Part shown: in pieces, positions 34,716 to 45,125 of the stretch
Layout: every line of letters begins with the position of its first letter
How positions within the stretch are numbered: position 1 is the first letter of the stretch
Source: Nocardia tenerifensis NBRC 101015
GTDB lineage: Bacteria; Actinomycetota; Actinomycetes; Mycobacteriales; Mycobacteriaceae
Direction of reading: 5' to 3'
Length of the DNA stretch: 64,000 bases
Assembly: GCF_000308715.1 (NCBI RefSeq)
Contig: NZ_BAGH01000351.1
Span: forward strand, 16,003 to 80,002
Notes under the pieces: model-generated
Database searches by the model: none
Told to the model about the DNA's origin: nothing
What the model saw: only the letters and a program-made list of their open reading frames with translations
Translations under genes and position numbers: made by a program

Positions 34716-35389
34716 CTGGGTCCTTCCGATGCTGGCGGCGGCGCCACCGGCGCGGCGGGCGGTGGCGTCTTGTCGGCCGAGGGGGTGGGCTGCGGTTCGG
34801 AGATGCTGCGCCACAGCTCGGTGTACCAGGGGTCGGGCTCGCGCGACCTGGTCACCGCGGTCGGCGGGGCGGCGGCCTCCATGCCGGGCACCTGCACGAT
34901 GTACGGGGTCTCGCCCGGCAGCACGAGCCGCAGCCGGTCCCTGGCCTCCGAACGGATGTAGGCCGGATCCTGTTGCTGCGCACGACGATCCCGCAACCGC
35001 GCGAGATCGGCCTCCAGGTCCTTGCGCTGCTGGGCCAGCTGCGCGGCCTCGGCCCGCTGGGTGAAGTAGGTGCGCATCGGCACGGCCAGGGTGAGCGCGA
35101 GCGCGCACACCACGATCGCGAGGATGACCGCCTTGCCGGTGGACAGGCCGAGGATCGTGCGGTCGTGCCGGTCCCCGCCGGACCCGGCGGCGCGCGCGCC
35201 GACCTTCTTCGGCTCGGCCTTCTTGTCGTCGGATCGCCTGCGCGCGGTGCGTTTTACCGCGGCGGGCCTGGCGGCCGTCTCCGTATCGGACCCGGCCTTG
35301 GGGCGCGAGCGCGCCGAGCGCGCCGAGCGCGACGTGCGGCGGTCCCCGCGTCCGGCCGGACTGGTCCCGCGCGCACGTCGCTCGCTCAT
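34712..35389 (-). CDS. ftsB: Septum formation initiator, FtsB/DivIC-like
   Basis: 225 aa bitopic membrane protein. A long basic, Arg/Ser/Lys-rich cytoplasmic N-terminus (about residues 1-80) precedes one transmembrane helix (KAVILAIVVCALALTLAV), then a coiled coil (AAQLAQQRKDLEADLARLRD), the LRLVLPGETPYIV segment typical of the family, and a Pro-rich tail. It belongs to the FtsQ-FtsB-FtsL divisome subcomplex. It begins 14 nt after eno; the eno–ftsB–DUF501–ppx order equals that of mycobacteria. Confidence 0.92.
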   Translation of the reverse strand: MSERRARGTSPAGRGDRRTSRSARSARSRPKAGSDTETAARPAAVKRTARRRSDDKKAEPKKVGARAAGSGGDRHDRTILGLSTGKAVILAIVVCALALTLAVPMRTYFTQRAEAAQLAQQRKDLEADLARLRDRRAQQQDPAYIRSEARDRLRLVLPGETPYIVQVPGMEAAAPPTAVTRSREPDPWYTELWRSISEPQPTPSADKTPPPAAPVAPPPASEGPR

Positions 35390-35403
35390 TCCGCGTTCCT
35401 CGA

Positions 35404-36753
<1,350 letters not shown>

Positions 36754-36801
36754 CTAGCGTCCGCCGAGCTCGGCGGGTAACCGGCACTCCGGTGCGGCAG
36801 G

Positions 36802-37539
36802 TCATACCCGGCGGCCGACGCTGTAGGCGGCGGCACGGTCGCGCACGGTCAACAGGTAGCCTCTGGACTGGTTGTAGGTGAGCAGCGCCTTCTGCCAGCC
36901 GTATTCGGAGGTCAGGTCGCCGCCGCTGGCGCACAGGTAGCGGGCCGCGGTGAGCGCCGCGTCGTCGATGTTCTGCGGGTCGGCCACGCCGTCGCCGTTG
37001 GCGTCGACGCCCCAGCGCTTCCAGGTCTCCGGGATGAACTGCAGCGGGCCGATCGCCCGATCGAACTCCGGGTCGCCGTCCAGCGCGCCGCCGTCGGTGT
37101 CCTTGACCAGCGCCACGCCCGGCGCACCGTCGAGCGGGATGCCGATGATCGGCGGGCGCACCGTGCCGTCCTCGTCGACGTGCGCGCCGCGATGGGTGCC
37201 GTGCATGCTCTCCACGCTCGCGATGCCGGCGATGGTCGTCCACGCGATGCCGCAGTCCGGCCTGGATCGGGCGAGCACGCCCGCCGCGTAGCCGTAGGCC
37301 TCCAGCGCGATCGGCGGGATGGCCATGCGCTCGGCCTGCTCCTCGGCCCAGCCGCGCAGCTGGACCGCCGTGCGGCCGGGGCCGTCCAGGTCGATCACCG
37401 GCAGCGGGGTGCCCGGGCCGGGCGGGATGCCCTCGGGGATCGGCGGGAGATCGCGGTCGGTTCCGCAACCGGCGAGCGCGAGGGTCACCATGACGGCGGC
37501 CAACGCGCCGGTCTTCTTCAGGAGCACTCCACCAATCAT
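36802..37539 (-). CDS. Lytic transglycosylase lipoprotein (LpqU-like)
   Basis: 245 aa. N-terminal lipoprotein signal with lipobox LALAGC (Cys at about residue 25), then a linker and a soluble-lytic-transglycosylase domain: catalytic Glu in GIASVESMHGTH, IGPLQFIPETWKRWGVDANGDG and YNQSRGYL. It cleaves peptidoglycan glycan strands at the cell surface. ATG 37539 is used since it gives the signal peptide; longer forms would overlap the ABC gene. It matches M. tuberculosis lpqU (Rv1022) in position before eno. Confidence 0.92.
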   Translation of the reverse strand: MIGGVLLKKTGALAAVMVTLALAGCGTDRDLPPIPEGIPPGPGTPLPVIDLDGPGRTAVQLRGWAEEQAERMAIPPIALEAYGYAAGVLARSRPDCGIAWTTIAGIASVESMHGTHRGAHVDEDGTVRPPIIGIPLDGAPGVALVKDTDGGALDGDPEFDRAIGPLQFIPETWKRWGVDANGDGVADPQNIDDAALTAARYLCASGGDLTSEYGWQKALLTYNQSRGYLLTVRDRAAAYSVGRRV

Positions 37540-37567
37540 CCAGATCCGGCGGGGCGGCGCGCGGAAC

Positions 37568-39277
37568 TCAGCCGAGCAGCTCGCGCGTCGCGGGGTGCGC
37601 GGGGGCCGCGAGGATGGCGCGGGTCGCACCCGATTCGACCACTCGGCCGTGATCGAGCACGAGCAGGCGCGGGCAGTAGGCGGCCACAAGGGCCATGTCG
37701 TGGCTGATCACGAGCAGGCCCATGGCGCGCTCGGCGCGGAGGCGGTCGAGCAGAGTCATGATCGACTCCGCGGTGGTGTGATCCAGGGCGGAGGTGATCT
37801 CGTCGCAGATCAGGACCGTGGGTCGCGCGGCGAGCGCGCGGGCCAGGGCGACTCGCTGCCGCTGGCCGCCGGAGAGTTCGTGGGGGTAGCGGACGGCCAG
37901 CGCCGGGGACAGTTCGACGGAGGCGAGCAGGGCCTCGATCTCCTGCGCCACTCGGCGGCGCGGCACCGCGGCGAGGCGGCGCAGTGGGCGGCCGAGAGTT
38001 TGGGCGACGGTTCTTCGTGGGTTGAGTGCGGAGCGTGGGTTCTGGGTCACCAGTTGGATGCCGTTGCCGCCGTTGGCTGTTCGCTTGCGGCCGGTGAGCG
38101 GGAGAGATGTGCCGTTCAGTTCGAGGGAGCCCGTCGCGGTGCGGTGCAGGCCGGCGACGGCTCTGGCGAGGGTCGTCTTGCCCGCGCCGGATACGCCGAC
38201 GACGGCCAGTGCGGTGCCCGCTGCCAGCTCCAGGTCGACGTCCGCCAGGATTTCCCGGTCGCCGATCCGCGCGTTGATGTTGTTGGCGCGCAGTAGTAGT
38301 GGGCTGGAAGCCGTGGCCGAGGAATCCGTTCGGAGCACCTCGTCGGCAAACCCCCGGCGCGAGTCCGCACTGAGCGGTGTTGGGACTTCGCGGGGCAACC
38401 TGTCGCGAGTCGCTGTAACTCGCACCGGCGCAGCGAGTTCCGGCGACCGGCACCCATTGTCTGCCGTTCCTTCTGTGGGGGCACGACTGTCGGGAACGAG
38501 GCTCGGCACGGCGACCGCGCTGCCGAGTTCGATCACGTCGGTCGCGATCGCGTGCACGGTGGTGGTGTCGTGGCCGGAGAGGAGGATGGCGGTGGCGCGT
38601 TCTGCGGCTATCTCGGTGAGTAGGTGGGCGATGTCGGTGCGTAGTGCGCCGTGCAGGCCGGCGAGGGGTTCGTCGAGGATCAGGACGCCGGTTCGGCGGA
38701 TCAGGGCGCGGGCCAGGGCGACTCGGCGTTGCTGGCCGCCGGAGAGTTCGGCGGTTCGGCGGCGTAGGTGTTCGGCGGAGAGGCCGACCAGCTCCAGCGT
38801 CTCGAGCACCTCGGCGCGGGAGGCGTGTCCGGCGACCTCGCGCACCAGGTTGTGCACGCGCATCAGCGGATTGAGCGCCGAGCCGGGATCCTGGCCGACG
38901 TAGGCCACGTTCGTGCGCCGGAAGTGCTGCCTCGCAGCAGGATCGAGCGCGAAGACGTCGTGGCCCGCCACGCGGACCGAGCCGCCGCAGCGTGCGGCGC
39001 CGGAGGGCAACTGTCCGAGCAGCGCTCGCATCAACGTCGTCTTGCCCGATCCGGAGGGGCCGGTGAGTGCGGTGATCTCGCCCGCGGCCATCCGGAAACT
39101 CATGGGGCCGAACAAATCCAGGCCCGTCGAGGCGCGCACCGACAGCTTGTCGACCACCACCCGCGGCTCAGCGCGGTTCTCCGGGCTCGGCTCGACAGCA
39201 TCGGACCGCCCCGCACATCCCGGGGGCAGCTCGACACCGGTGCGGCGCTGATCGATATCGACGGCGGGGTCACTCAC
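37568..39277 (-). CDS. Opp/Dpp-type ABC transporter, two fused ATPase domains
   Basis: 569 aa with two nucleotide-binding domains in one chain. Domain 1: GPSGSGKTT near residue 73, LSGGQQRRVALARAL, VLILDEPLAGL. A Ser/Pro-rich linker follows. Domain 2: GVSGAGKTT near 360, LSGGQRQRVALARAL, VLICDEITSAL and switch His in VISHD. It energises the importer formed with the two permeases and the binding protein upstream; GTG start overlaps the permease stop (GTGA). It is the last gene of the importer operon, controlled by an iron box at its head, so it probably feeds on a metal chelate rather than peptides. Confidence 0.93.
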   Translation of the reverse strand: MSDPAVDIDQRRTGVELPPGCAGRSDAVEPSPENRAEPRVVVDKLSVRASTGLDLFGPMSFRMAAGEITALTGPSGSGKTTLMRALLGQLPSGAARCGGSVRVAGHDVFALDPAARQHFRRTNVAYVGQDPGSALNPLMRVHNLVREVAGHASRAEVLETLELVGLSAEHLRRRTAELSGGQQRRVALARALIRRTGVLILDEPLAGLHGALRTDIAHLLTEIAAERATAILLSGHDTTTVHAIATDVIELGSAVAVPSLVPDSRAPTEGTADNGCRSPELAAPVRVTATRDRLPREVPTPLSADSRRGFADEVLRTDSSATASSPLLLRANNINARIGDREILADVDLELAAGTALAVVGVSGAGKTTLARAVAGLHRTATGSLELNGTSLPLTGRKRTANGGNGIQLVTQNPRSALNPRRTVAQTLGRPLRRLAAVPRRRVAQEIEALLASVELSPALAVRYPHELSGGQRQRVALARALAARPTVLICDEITSALDHTTAESIMTLLDRLRAERAMGLLVISHDMALVAAYCPRLLVLDHGRVVESGATRAILAAPAHPATRELLG

Positions 39278-40125
39278 CGCGGCTCCCCTCGGCCGAAGGC
39301 CGTGACGGCCAGGTTCACGCTCACCGCGACGATCGCGATGGCCAGGCTCGGCGCGAGCACCGCCCACGGGTTGAGCAGCATGCCGGAGGCGTTCTCGCGC
39401 ACCATGACCGCCCAGTTGCTCGCGCCGACGGTGGTCGGCAACTGCAGGAACGAGGCCGTGCTGACGACGTAGACGGCCGTCACGAAGCGCAGGCCGAGCT
39501 GGGCGGCGATCACCTCGCGCAGATTGGGGATCACCTCGCGAAAAACCAAGTGCGACAGGGTTTCGCCGCTCGCCTGGGCCGCCTCGACATAACCGGAGGC
39601 CGCGACCCCGGCGGCGGCCGCGGCGAAAACCCTGGCGCAGTACGGGGTGCCGAAAAGCAGGGCGACGACGAGCAAGCCGGCCGCGCCCGCGTCCGGCCAG
39701 GAGGTCAGTACCAGCAGGATGCCGAGCACGGCGGGCAGCAGCATGGCGAAGTCGGTGGCGTGCTCGATCACCAGGCCGACCCGCGGTCGCAACGCCGCGA
39801 CGGTGCCGAGCACACACGACAGCGCGGTCACCGCGACCGCGATCACGGCGGAGAGCAGGAGCAGACCCCAACCGCCGTAGAGCAATTGGCTCAGCACGTC
39901 GCGGCCCAGGCGGTCGGTGCCGAGCCAGGCGTCGGAGTCCGCGGGACCGAATGGGATGCCGACGGGCGCCTCGGCCGCGTGCGGCGCCAGCGTGGGGCCC
40001 AAGACGGCGAGCACCGTGACCAGCACGGCCGGCAGCACGGTCAGCAATCGAAGACGTTGTGCCCGAAGCTGTTTCGCAGACACTGCCGACGACTCATGGG
40101 CACGCCGGCGCAGTAGAGATCTCAT
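39274..40125 (-). CDS. ABC transporter permease, DppC/NikC-like
   Basis: 283 aa. An N-terminal arginine-rich cytoplasmic part is followed by six transmembrane helices; the DppC-type GTDRLGRDVLSQLLYGG motif lies after helix 1 and the EAA loop (YVEAAQASGETLSHLVFREVIPN, split here) contacts the ATPase. ATG 40125 overlaps the stop of the DppB-like permease and its own stop overlaps the ATPase start, so all subunits are coupled. Confidence 0.93.
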   Translation of the reverse strand: MRSLLRRRAHESSAVSAKQLRAQRLRLLTVLPAVLVTVLAVLGPTLAPHAAEAPVGIPFGPADSDAWLGTDRLGRDVLSQLLYGGWGLLLLSAVIAVAVTALSCVLGTVAALRPRVGLVIEHATDFAMLLPAVLGILLVLTSWPDAGAAGLLVVALLFGTPYCARVFAAAAAGVAASGYVEAAQASGETLSHLVFREVIPNLREVIAAQLGLRFVTAVYVVSTASFLQLPTTVGASNWAVMVRENASGMLLNPWAVLAPSLAIAIVAVSVNLAVTAFGRGEPR

Positions 40126-41165
40126 CCGCTCCCCCGCAACGACCACGCGCGAATTCCGTCGGCCACGGCGAGCACGCACATGATGACCGCGCCGGACAGC
40201 GCGACCACCGAGGCGACCACCGACACATCGCGATCGGCCACCGAACCGGCGAGCACCGCGCCGAGACCCGGATAGTTGAAGATGGTCTCCACCACCAGCG
40301 ATCCGCCGAGCACCATCCCGACGGTGGTCGCGAAGCTCGCCACGATGGTGGGCAGCGCGAACGGCAGGACGTGCCGCAGCAGCACGGCCGGCGTGGAGAT
40401 GCCGTCCAGCACAGCGCTTTCCACGTGCGGCGACTGCGCCGCGTCCACCATCGCCGCGCGCACCACCTGGGTGTTCCAGCCGATCTGCGGGATCGCCAGC
40501 GCGAGCACCGGCAGCACCAGCATGTCAGGGCTCGCCGGGAAGCCCGAGCGGCCGGTGATGGTGACGGCGGGCAGCCACCCCGCGGCGAGCGCGAACACCA
40601 GGATCAACAGCGTCGCGACCACGAACTCCGGAATCGCCGCCGCGATGGTCGTCACGGGCCGCATCAGCCCCATCCCGCCGTGCCGGATCGTCCTCGCACG
40701 CTCCCGGACCACCTCACCGCGTCCACCGGTCCCCACACCGAACCCGACGGTCGAATCCGCTTGGATCTTCTCTGCCACAGCGCCATTCGGCGCAACACTC
40801 GGTCGCGCCGACCACCACACGCCCAGCACCAGCGAGACGACCACGGTCAGCAACACCGCGAGGCCGCCGAGCAGCAGGGTCGGCGGGAACTTGGCCGCGA
40901 GCAGCTCATTGATGGATCGCCCGCGCGCGGTGTGCCCGAAGTCGCCGGTCGAGACGCCGGAGATCCAGTCCCAGAACCGTTGCGGCAGTGGCCGATCGAG
41001 CCCGAGTTCGTGCTCCTTGGCCGCGATCCGTTCCGGTGTCGCGTCCCGGCCGAGCACCGCGCGCGCCGTATTGCCCGGCAACAGGTCGACGACCACGAAC
41101 ACCGTTGCCAGCAAACCGATCAGCAGTGCGATGCGCCGGGCGAGCAGGCGCGCGAACGAGATCAC
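40122..41165 (-). CDS. ABC transporter permease, DppB/NikB-like
   Basis: 347 aa with six transmembrane helices and the DppB-type N-terminus: LLPGNTARAVLGRDATPE, then LGLDRPLPQRFWDWISG. The C-terminal EAA-like loop is AVLDGISTPAVLLRHVLPFA. A roughly 45-residue insert with basic residues (EVVRERARTIRHGGMG) sits between helices 2 and 3. GTG 41165 overlaps the binding-protein stop (GTGA). Confidence 0.92.
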   Translation of the reverse strand: MISFARLLARRIALLIGLLATVFVVVDLLPGNTARAVLGRDATPERIAAKEHELGLDRPLPQRFWDWISGVSTGDFGHTARGRSINELLAAKFPPTLLLGGLAVLLTVVVSLVLGVWWSARPSVAPNGAVAEKIQADSTVGFGVGTGGRGEVVRERARTIRHGGMGLMRPVTTIAAAIPEFVVATLLILVFALAAGWLPAVTITGRSGFPASPDMLVLPVLALAIPQIGWNTQVVRAAMVDAAQSPHVESAVLDGISTPAVLLRHVLPFALPTIVASFATTVGMVLGGSLVVETIFNYPGLGAVLAGSVADRDVSVVASVVALSGAVIMCVLAVADGIRAWSLRGSG

Positions 41166-42679
41166 TCCGCCAACCAGGCTCGTTCCAGCTGCACCCTGGC
41201 GAAGCCGCCGAGCGTGGGCAGGTCGTGTACCCGGGTGGAGGCGATGTCGATGCCGTCGGCCATGCCCCACACCAGGTACCCGCCGCGATCGTGCTGGATC
41301 CGCTGCACCTCGCGGCAGGCCTGCGTGTAGTCCGCGTCACTCTGCGCCGCAAGGGCTTTCGCGGTGGCCGCGTCGAACGCCGCGTCCTTGAAGGCGGTTT
41401 CGTTCCGGTTGGACGCCCCGGCCATCAGCTTGTCCGCGTAGAAGAGCACCGAGTCGTTGGTGCCCCACGAAACGGTGTAGAGCGGCGCCTTCAACCAGGT
41501 CTGGTCGTAGAAGGCGTTCGACTCCTGGGTGACCACGTCGAGCCGGACGCCGATATCGGCCAGCTGGCCCGCGATGACCTTGGCCGACTCGACCTCGCCG
41601 GGCGCCTCCGCCTTGGTCACCAGCGGGTAACTGCGCCCGGTGTCGAAATTCGCCTCGCGCAGCAGCGTTTTCGCGCGGTCGACGTCGCGGGTGCGCTGCG
41701 CGATGGACGTGTCGTACTGCGGGTCGGCGGTGCCGAGAATGTCGTTGGCGACCGTGCCGTACCCCGAATGCACCTGATTCACCAAGGCTTTCCGGTCGAC
41801 GCCGAGCCGAACCGCCTCGCGGACCCGCGCGTCCGCGAACGGCCCGTCCGCGGCGCGCATCGCGACGCCGAGCATGGTGTCGTTGCCGCGGCGCACCACC
41901 CGCAGGTCACCGCGCCCCTCCGCGGTCCGGCCCGCGATCGCGCCGACGTTCGACGCGAGGTCGATCTGCCCGCCGAGCGCCGCGTTCCCGAGCGCGGTCA
42001 CGCTCTCGAACATGGTGACCTCGACGGCGTCGAGCAGCGGCGCGGGGCCGTGCCAGTGCTCGTTGCGCACCAGCCTGGCGTTGCCGCCCTGGTACGACTC
42101 CAGCCGGAATGGCCCGGTGCCAACGGCTTTGGTGAAGTCGGTGGTGTCCTTCTTGACGGTGAACGTCATCAACCGCACCAGCAGCGGCAGCTGCGTGTTC
42201 GGCTGCGGCACGGCGAGCACCACCCGATTCGGCCCGTCCGCGGTGATGTCCTCCACCGCCACCGGCATTTTCGACGCGCCGCCGACCGTGCGCAGCCTGC
42301 GCAGCGACCACACCACGTCGTCCGAGGTGACCGGGGTGCCGTCGTGGAAGGTCGCGCCGTCGGCGAGGGTGAAGGTCCAGCGCCGGCGCTCGGCGTCGGG
42401 CTCCCACCGAGATGCCAAGCGCGGCGCGACATTCGGGTCGCCGCCCGGCACGGTGAGCGCGTCGTACACCAGCGAGGTGATCAGGAAGTCGCTGTCGTTG
42501 CTGAGGTTGGCGTGCGGGTCGCGTTCGCTGCGCGCCGCGGTGCCGAGCGCGCCCACCCGTAGCGTGCCGCCGCGACGCGCGGGGCCGGCCGACTCGGTGT
42601 CCTTCGAGCAGGCGGCGACGAAGAGCACCGCCCCGACGCCGAGACCGGACTGCAGGAGTTGCCGCCGATTCAAACCCAT
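41162..42679 (-). CDS. ABC transporter substrate-binding lipoprotein, family 5
   Basis: 505 aa. The N-terminus MGLNRRQLLQSGLGVGAVLF carries a twin-arginine-like motif and a lipobox VAAC (Cys at about residue 24), so it is anchored outside the membrane, possibly by Tat. The rest is an SBP_bac_5 (DppA/OppA/NikA/CntA) fold, e.g. WTFTLADGATFHDGTPVTSDDV in part. Family members bind peptides, nickel chelates or opine metallophores. An iron box lies 67 nt upstream, and the divergent operon makes a candidate chelator, so uptake of that chelate is the best guess. Confidence 0.92.
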   Translation of the reverse strand: MGLNRRQLLQSGLGVGAVLFVAACSKDTESAGPARRGGTLRVGALGTAARSERDPHANLSNDSDFLITSLVYDALTVPGGDPNVAPRLASRWEPDAERRRWTFTLADGATFHDGTPVTSDDVVWSLRRLRTVGGASKMPVAVEDITADGPNRVVLAVPQPNTQLPLLVRLMTFTVKKDTTDFTKAVGTGPFRLESYQGGNARLVRNEHWHGPAPLLDAVEVTMFESVTALGNAALGGQIDLASNVGAIAGRTAEGRGDLRVVRRGNDTMLGVAMRAADGPFADARVREAVRLGVDRKALVNQVHSGYGTVANDILGTADPQYDTSIAQRTRDVDRAKTLLREANFDTGRSYPLVTKAEAPGEVESAKVIAGQLADIGVRLDVVTQESNAFYDQTWLKAPLYTVSWGTNDSVLFYADKLMAGASNRNETAFKDAAFDAATAKALAAQSDADYTQACREVQRIQHDRGGYLVWGMADGIDIASTRVHDLPTLGGFARVQLERAWLAE

Positions 42680-42745
42680 TGCGCTGCCTTCTTCCTGGAC
42701 GAACAACCTCGCGCACGACCGCGAGGCGTGCCGACGCCCCGATGC

Positions 42746-42764
42746 GATCAGGACAGGCTAGCCT
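42746..42764. promoter_or_regulatory. IdeR/DtxR-type iron box, importer side
   Basis: TCAGGACAGGCTAGCCTAA matches 15 of 19 positions of the IdeR consensus (TTAGGTTAGGCTAACCTAA). It lies 67 nt upstream of the binding-protein start, where an iron-loaded repressor would block transcription. Confidence 0.78.
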
Positions 42765-42845
42765 AATCGGTTACGCGCGCCACGCGGCCCCGATCGCGTC
42801 GAACTTCCCCATTGTTATGCGTTTCTGCTATTTTTGAAGACTCGC

Positions 42846-42864
42846 TTAGGTAAGCCTTGCTTAA
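42846..42864. promoter_or_regulatory. IdeR/DtxR-type iron box, biosynthesis side
   Basis: TTAGGTAAGCCTTGCTTAA matches 14 of 19 positions of the IdeR consensus and is itself strongly palindromic at the ends. It lies 77 nt upstream of the GTG of the oxygenase gene. It covers an in-frame ATG at 42857, which argues against that ATG as a start. Confidence 0.78.
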
Positions 42865-42940
42865 CGTCGCCAGACCGGCTAGCTTCGCAGATCGACGTCA
42901 CTCCTGCTCTTTCGAACGATGCGAAGAAGGGACTCCCTCG

Positions 42941-44143
42941 GTGAAAGGCGTTCTCTCCGAACGTAAGACGCTTCACCCGCAGGATATCGAGCGTCGCGAA
43001 CTCCCCGACGCCGCCGGGCGTGCGGTGCGTGAGCTCGCGCGGGAGATATCTACCACACTGGATTCGGCGCTGCGCGACGCGGCAGCGGCCGCCACCACCC
43101 TGACCGATCCGGTCCTGATCGCACAGATCGACGCCGGGGTCGCCGAACTGCCCGACGACGTCCACCACGCCCTGCGCCCGCCCGCCACCGCGGCGGGGGC
43201 CACCATCGTGCGCAGGCTCCCGCTCACCGACGACGAATTCGGCCCGACGCCGCCGGACTGGCGCGAGGCCGCCCGGTGGAGCGGCGCCGCCGACCTGCGC
43301 GCGCGCTCGTTCGAGCTCGACCTGGTCATGCTGCTGCTGGCCCGTTGTGCCGGTGAGCCTTTCGGCTGGCAGGGCCAGCAGGGCGGGCGACTGGTCAACA
43401 ACATTCTGCCCTCCCCAGGCCACGAGCACGAGCAGTCCGGCGCGAGCAGCAAGACCCTGCTCAGCCCGCACTCCGAGGACGCCTTCCACCCCGAGCGGGC
43501 CAATCTGCTCATGCTCGGCTGCCTGCGCAATCCGGACTCGGTCGGCACCACGGTGTCCTCGGTCCGGCGGGTCGAGCTCGCCGCGGCGCAGCGGCGACTG
43601 CTCAGCACGCCGCTGCTGCCGATCCTGCCCGATGTCTCGTACGGCACTGGGCACGAACAGTATTCGGCCGCGCCGCTGCCGACGCTGTGGAGCCCGGCGG
43701 GCCCGGACGAGACCACGCTGCGCTACGACCCGGCCTACACCCCGCTCGACGATGCCGACCCCGAATTCCGCGCCGCCTACGCGAAACTCACCGACGAACT
43801 CGAGCGCGTCTGCGTCACGGCCGCCCTCACCCCCGGCGAGCTGCTGCTGGTGGACAACGACGTCGCGGTGCACGGCCGGGTGCCGTTCACCGCGCGCTAC
43901 GACGGCACCGACCGCTGGCTGAAGCGAGTGAACGTGCGCCTGCCCGATCGACGGCGGCGGGCCGAGGAGTCCGACGAGAATGGTTACGGGCAACGGATCG
44001 TCGCCCCGTTCCGAGCGGCAGCCACCTCCGCGTTCGTGTCCGGCGGCCGCGAGCCGGTCCGTCCGGATGGACACCGGGTGAACCAGCCGGTGGCGACAGA
44101 GCGGGAAGCTACACATGATCGAGGATCCTTTGAACACCCGTGA
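42941..44143 (+). CDS. Fe(II)/2-oxoglutarate amino-acid beta-hydroxylase, VioC/AsnO-like
   Basis: 400 aa clavaminate-synthase-like oxygenase. The metal triad is His177, Glu179 (SPHSEDAFHPERANLL, the HxEDAFH signature) and His311 (DNDVAVHGRVPF); Arg325 or Arg329 in DGTDRWLKR should bind 2-oxoglutarate. HxE rather than HxD is typical of free-amino-acid beta-hydroxylases such as VioC (Arg) and AsnO (Asn). GTG 42941 is chosen because it follows AAGAAGGGA and lies downstream of the iron box. It heads an operon with SbnB-, decarboxylase-, SbnA- and MATE-like genes and overlaps the next gene by 29 nt. The substrate is presumably an amino acid of that pathway. Confidence 0.88.
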   Translation: MKGVLSERKTLHPQDIERRELPDAAGRAVRELAREISTTLDSALRDAAAAATTLTDPVLIAQIDAGVAELPDDVHHALRPPATAAGATIVRRLPLTDDEFGPTPPDWREAARWSGAADLRARSFELDLVMLLLARCAGEPFGWQGQQGGRLVNNILPSPGHEHEQSGASSKTLLSPHSEDAFHPERANLLMLGCLRNPDSVGTTVSSVRRVELAAAQRRLLSTPLLPILPDVSYGTGHEQYSAAPLPTLWSPAGPDETTLRYDPAYTPLDDADPEFRAAYAKLTDELERVCVTAALTPGELLLVDNDVAVHGRVPFTARYDGTDRWLKRVNVRLPDRRRRAEESDENGYGQRIVAPFRAAATSAFVSGGREPVRPDGHRVNQPVATEREATHDRGSFEHP

Positions 44144-45125
44144 CCGCAGCACCCCTTTGCGGGTGCTGAGCCGCAGCGACCTGGCGGGCGTGCCGATCAC
44201 GCCCGGCGACGTAGTGCGGGCCGTGGAGGACGCGTATCTCGCGTTCGCCGCGGGTGATTCGGACAACCCACGCAAACTCAGCGTGGCCAACCCCGACGGC
44301 TGGTCGGTGTCGTACGCGATGCTCGGCCGCGACGGCCGCCGCCGCGTGGTCGCGATGAAGACCTCCTACAAGTTCGACCCCGGCCACGATCGCAGCACCA
44401 AGCGCTACTACACGACCATCACGCTCTACGACGACAGCACCGGCGCGCCGATCGCGATGATGGACTGCGCCAGGGTCGGCGCGCTGCGCACGCCCGCGGT
44501 GTCGGCGCTGCTCGTGCGTGAGACGGTCCGGCGTGGCGCGGAGAGCGTGCTGCTGATCGGCACCGGCACCCAGGGCCGCAACGCGCTGCCGCACCTGCTC
44601 GCCGCGAATCCCCAGCTGCGCAAGCTGATGCTGTACGGGACACACCCGGAGGGCTTGGACGCGGTGCACCGGCATCTCGCCGAGTACTACCCGCACGCGC
44701 TGCTGGAGACGGTCGAGGATCCGCGGGCCGCCGCGGCGACCGCCGACGTGGTACTGGCCACCGCGGGGCCCGGCACCGAGGTCGCGCTCGAATCCGATGA
44801 TCTCGCACCGGGTTCGACGGCCGTGCTGGTCGGCTACGGCCTCGCCCCCTCCGCCCTGATCGACGCCGACCGGGTGATCGCGACCAGCGCCGAGCAGATG
44901 GCGCTGACCGGCACGGACATGGTCGGGCCCGACGGAACCCTGCGCGCGGTGGACGCCGAACTGCCGCAGATCCTGAGTCGTCGCGCGGTCGCGCGCCGCT
45001 CGGACGAGGAGCGCGTCTTCGTCTACAACAGCGGCCTCGTGCTGACCGATATCGCTGTCGCGCACGCGCTGGCCGAGCGCGCCATCGCGGAGGGCCGCGG
45101 CACGGAGGTGCCCCTGTGGGATTAG
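44115..45125 (+). CDS. SbnB-like dehydrogenase (ornithine cyclodeaminase fold)
   Basis: 336 aa of the ornithine cyclodeaminase/mu-crystallin family. The Rossmann motif GTGTQGRNALPHL lies near residue 153; AMKTSYKFDP, with its lysine, and CARVGALRTPAVSALL are typical of SbnB. In staphyloferrin B synthesis SbnB oxidatively splits N-(1-amino-1-carboxyethyl)glutamate (ACEGA) into 2,3-diaminopropionate and 2-oxoglutarate. An SbnA-like partner is two genes downstream, which strongly supports this assignment over proline-forming cyclodeaminase. It overlaps both neighbours. Confidence 0.85.
   Translation: MIEDPLNTRDRSTPLRVLSRSDLAGVPITPGDVVRAVEDAYLAFAAGDSDNPRKLSVANPDGWSVSYAMLGRDGRRRVVAMKTSYKFDPGHDRSTKRYYTTITLYDDSTGAPIAMMDCARVGALRTPAVSALLVRETVRRGAESVLLIGTGTQGRNALPHLLAANPQLRKLMLYGTHPEGLDAVHRHLAEYYPHALLETVEDPRAAAATADVVLATAGPGTEVALESDDLAPGSTAVLVGYGLAPSALIDADRVIATSAEQMALTGTDMVGPDGTLRAVDAELPQILSRRAVARRSDEERVFVYNSGLVLTDIAVAHALAERAIAEGRGTEVPLWD

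Noticed and set aside
37568..42679. Plain dipeptide/oligopeptide importer
   Set aside because: The family allows it, but the iron box and the divergent chelator-type operon make peptide uptake the less likely role.
42857..42940. Upstream ATG start for the hydroxylase (428 aa form)
   Set aside because: The ATG lies inside the iron box and the extra residues resemble nothing; GTG 42941 has a proper ribosome binding site.
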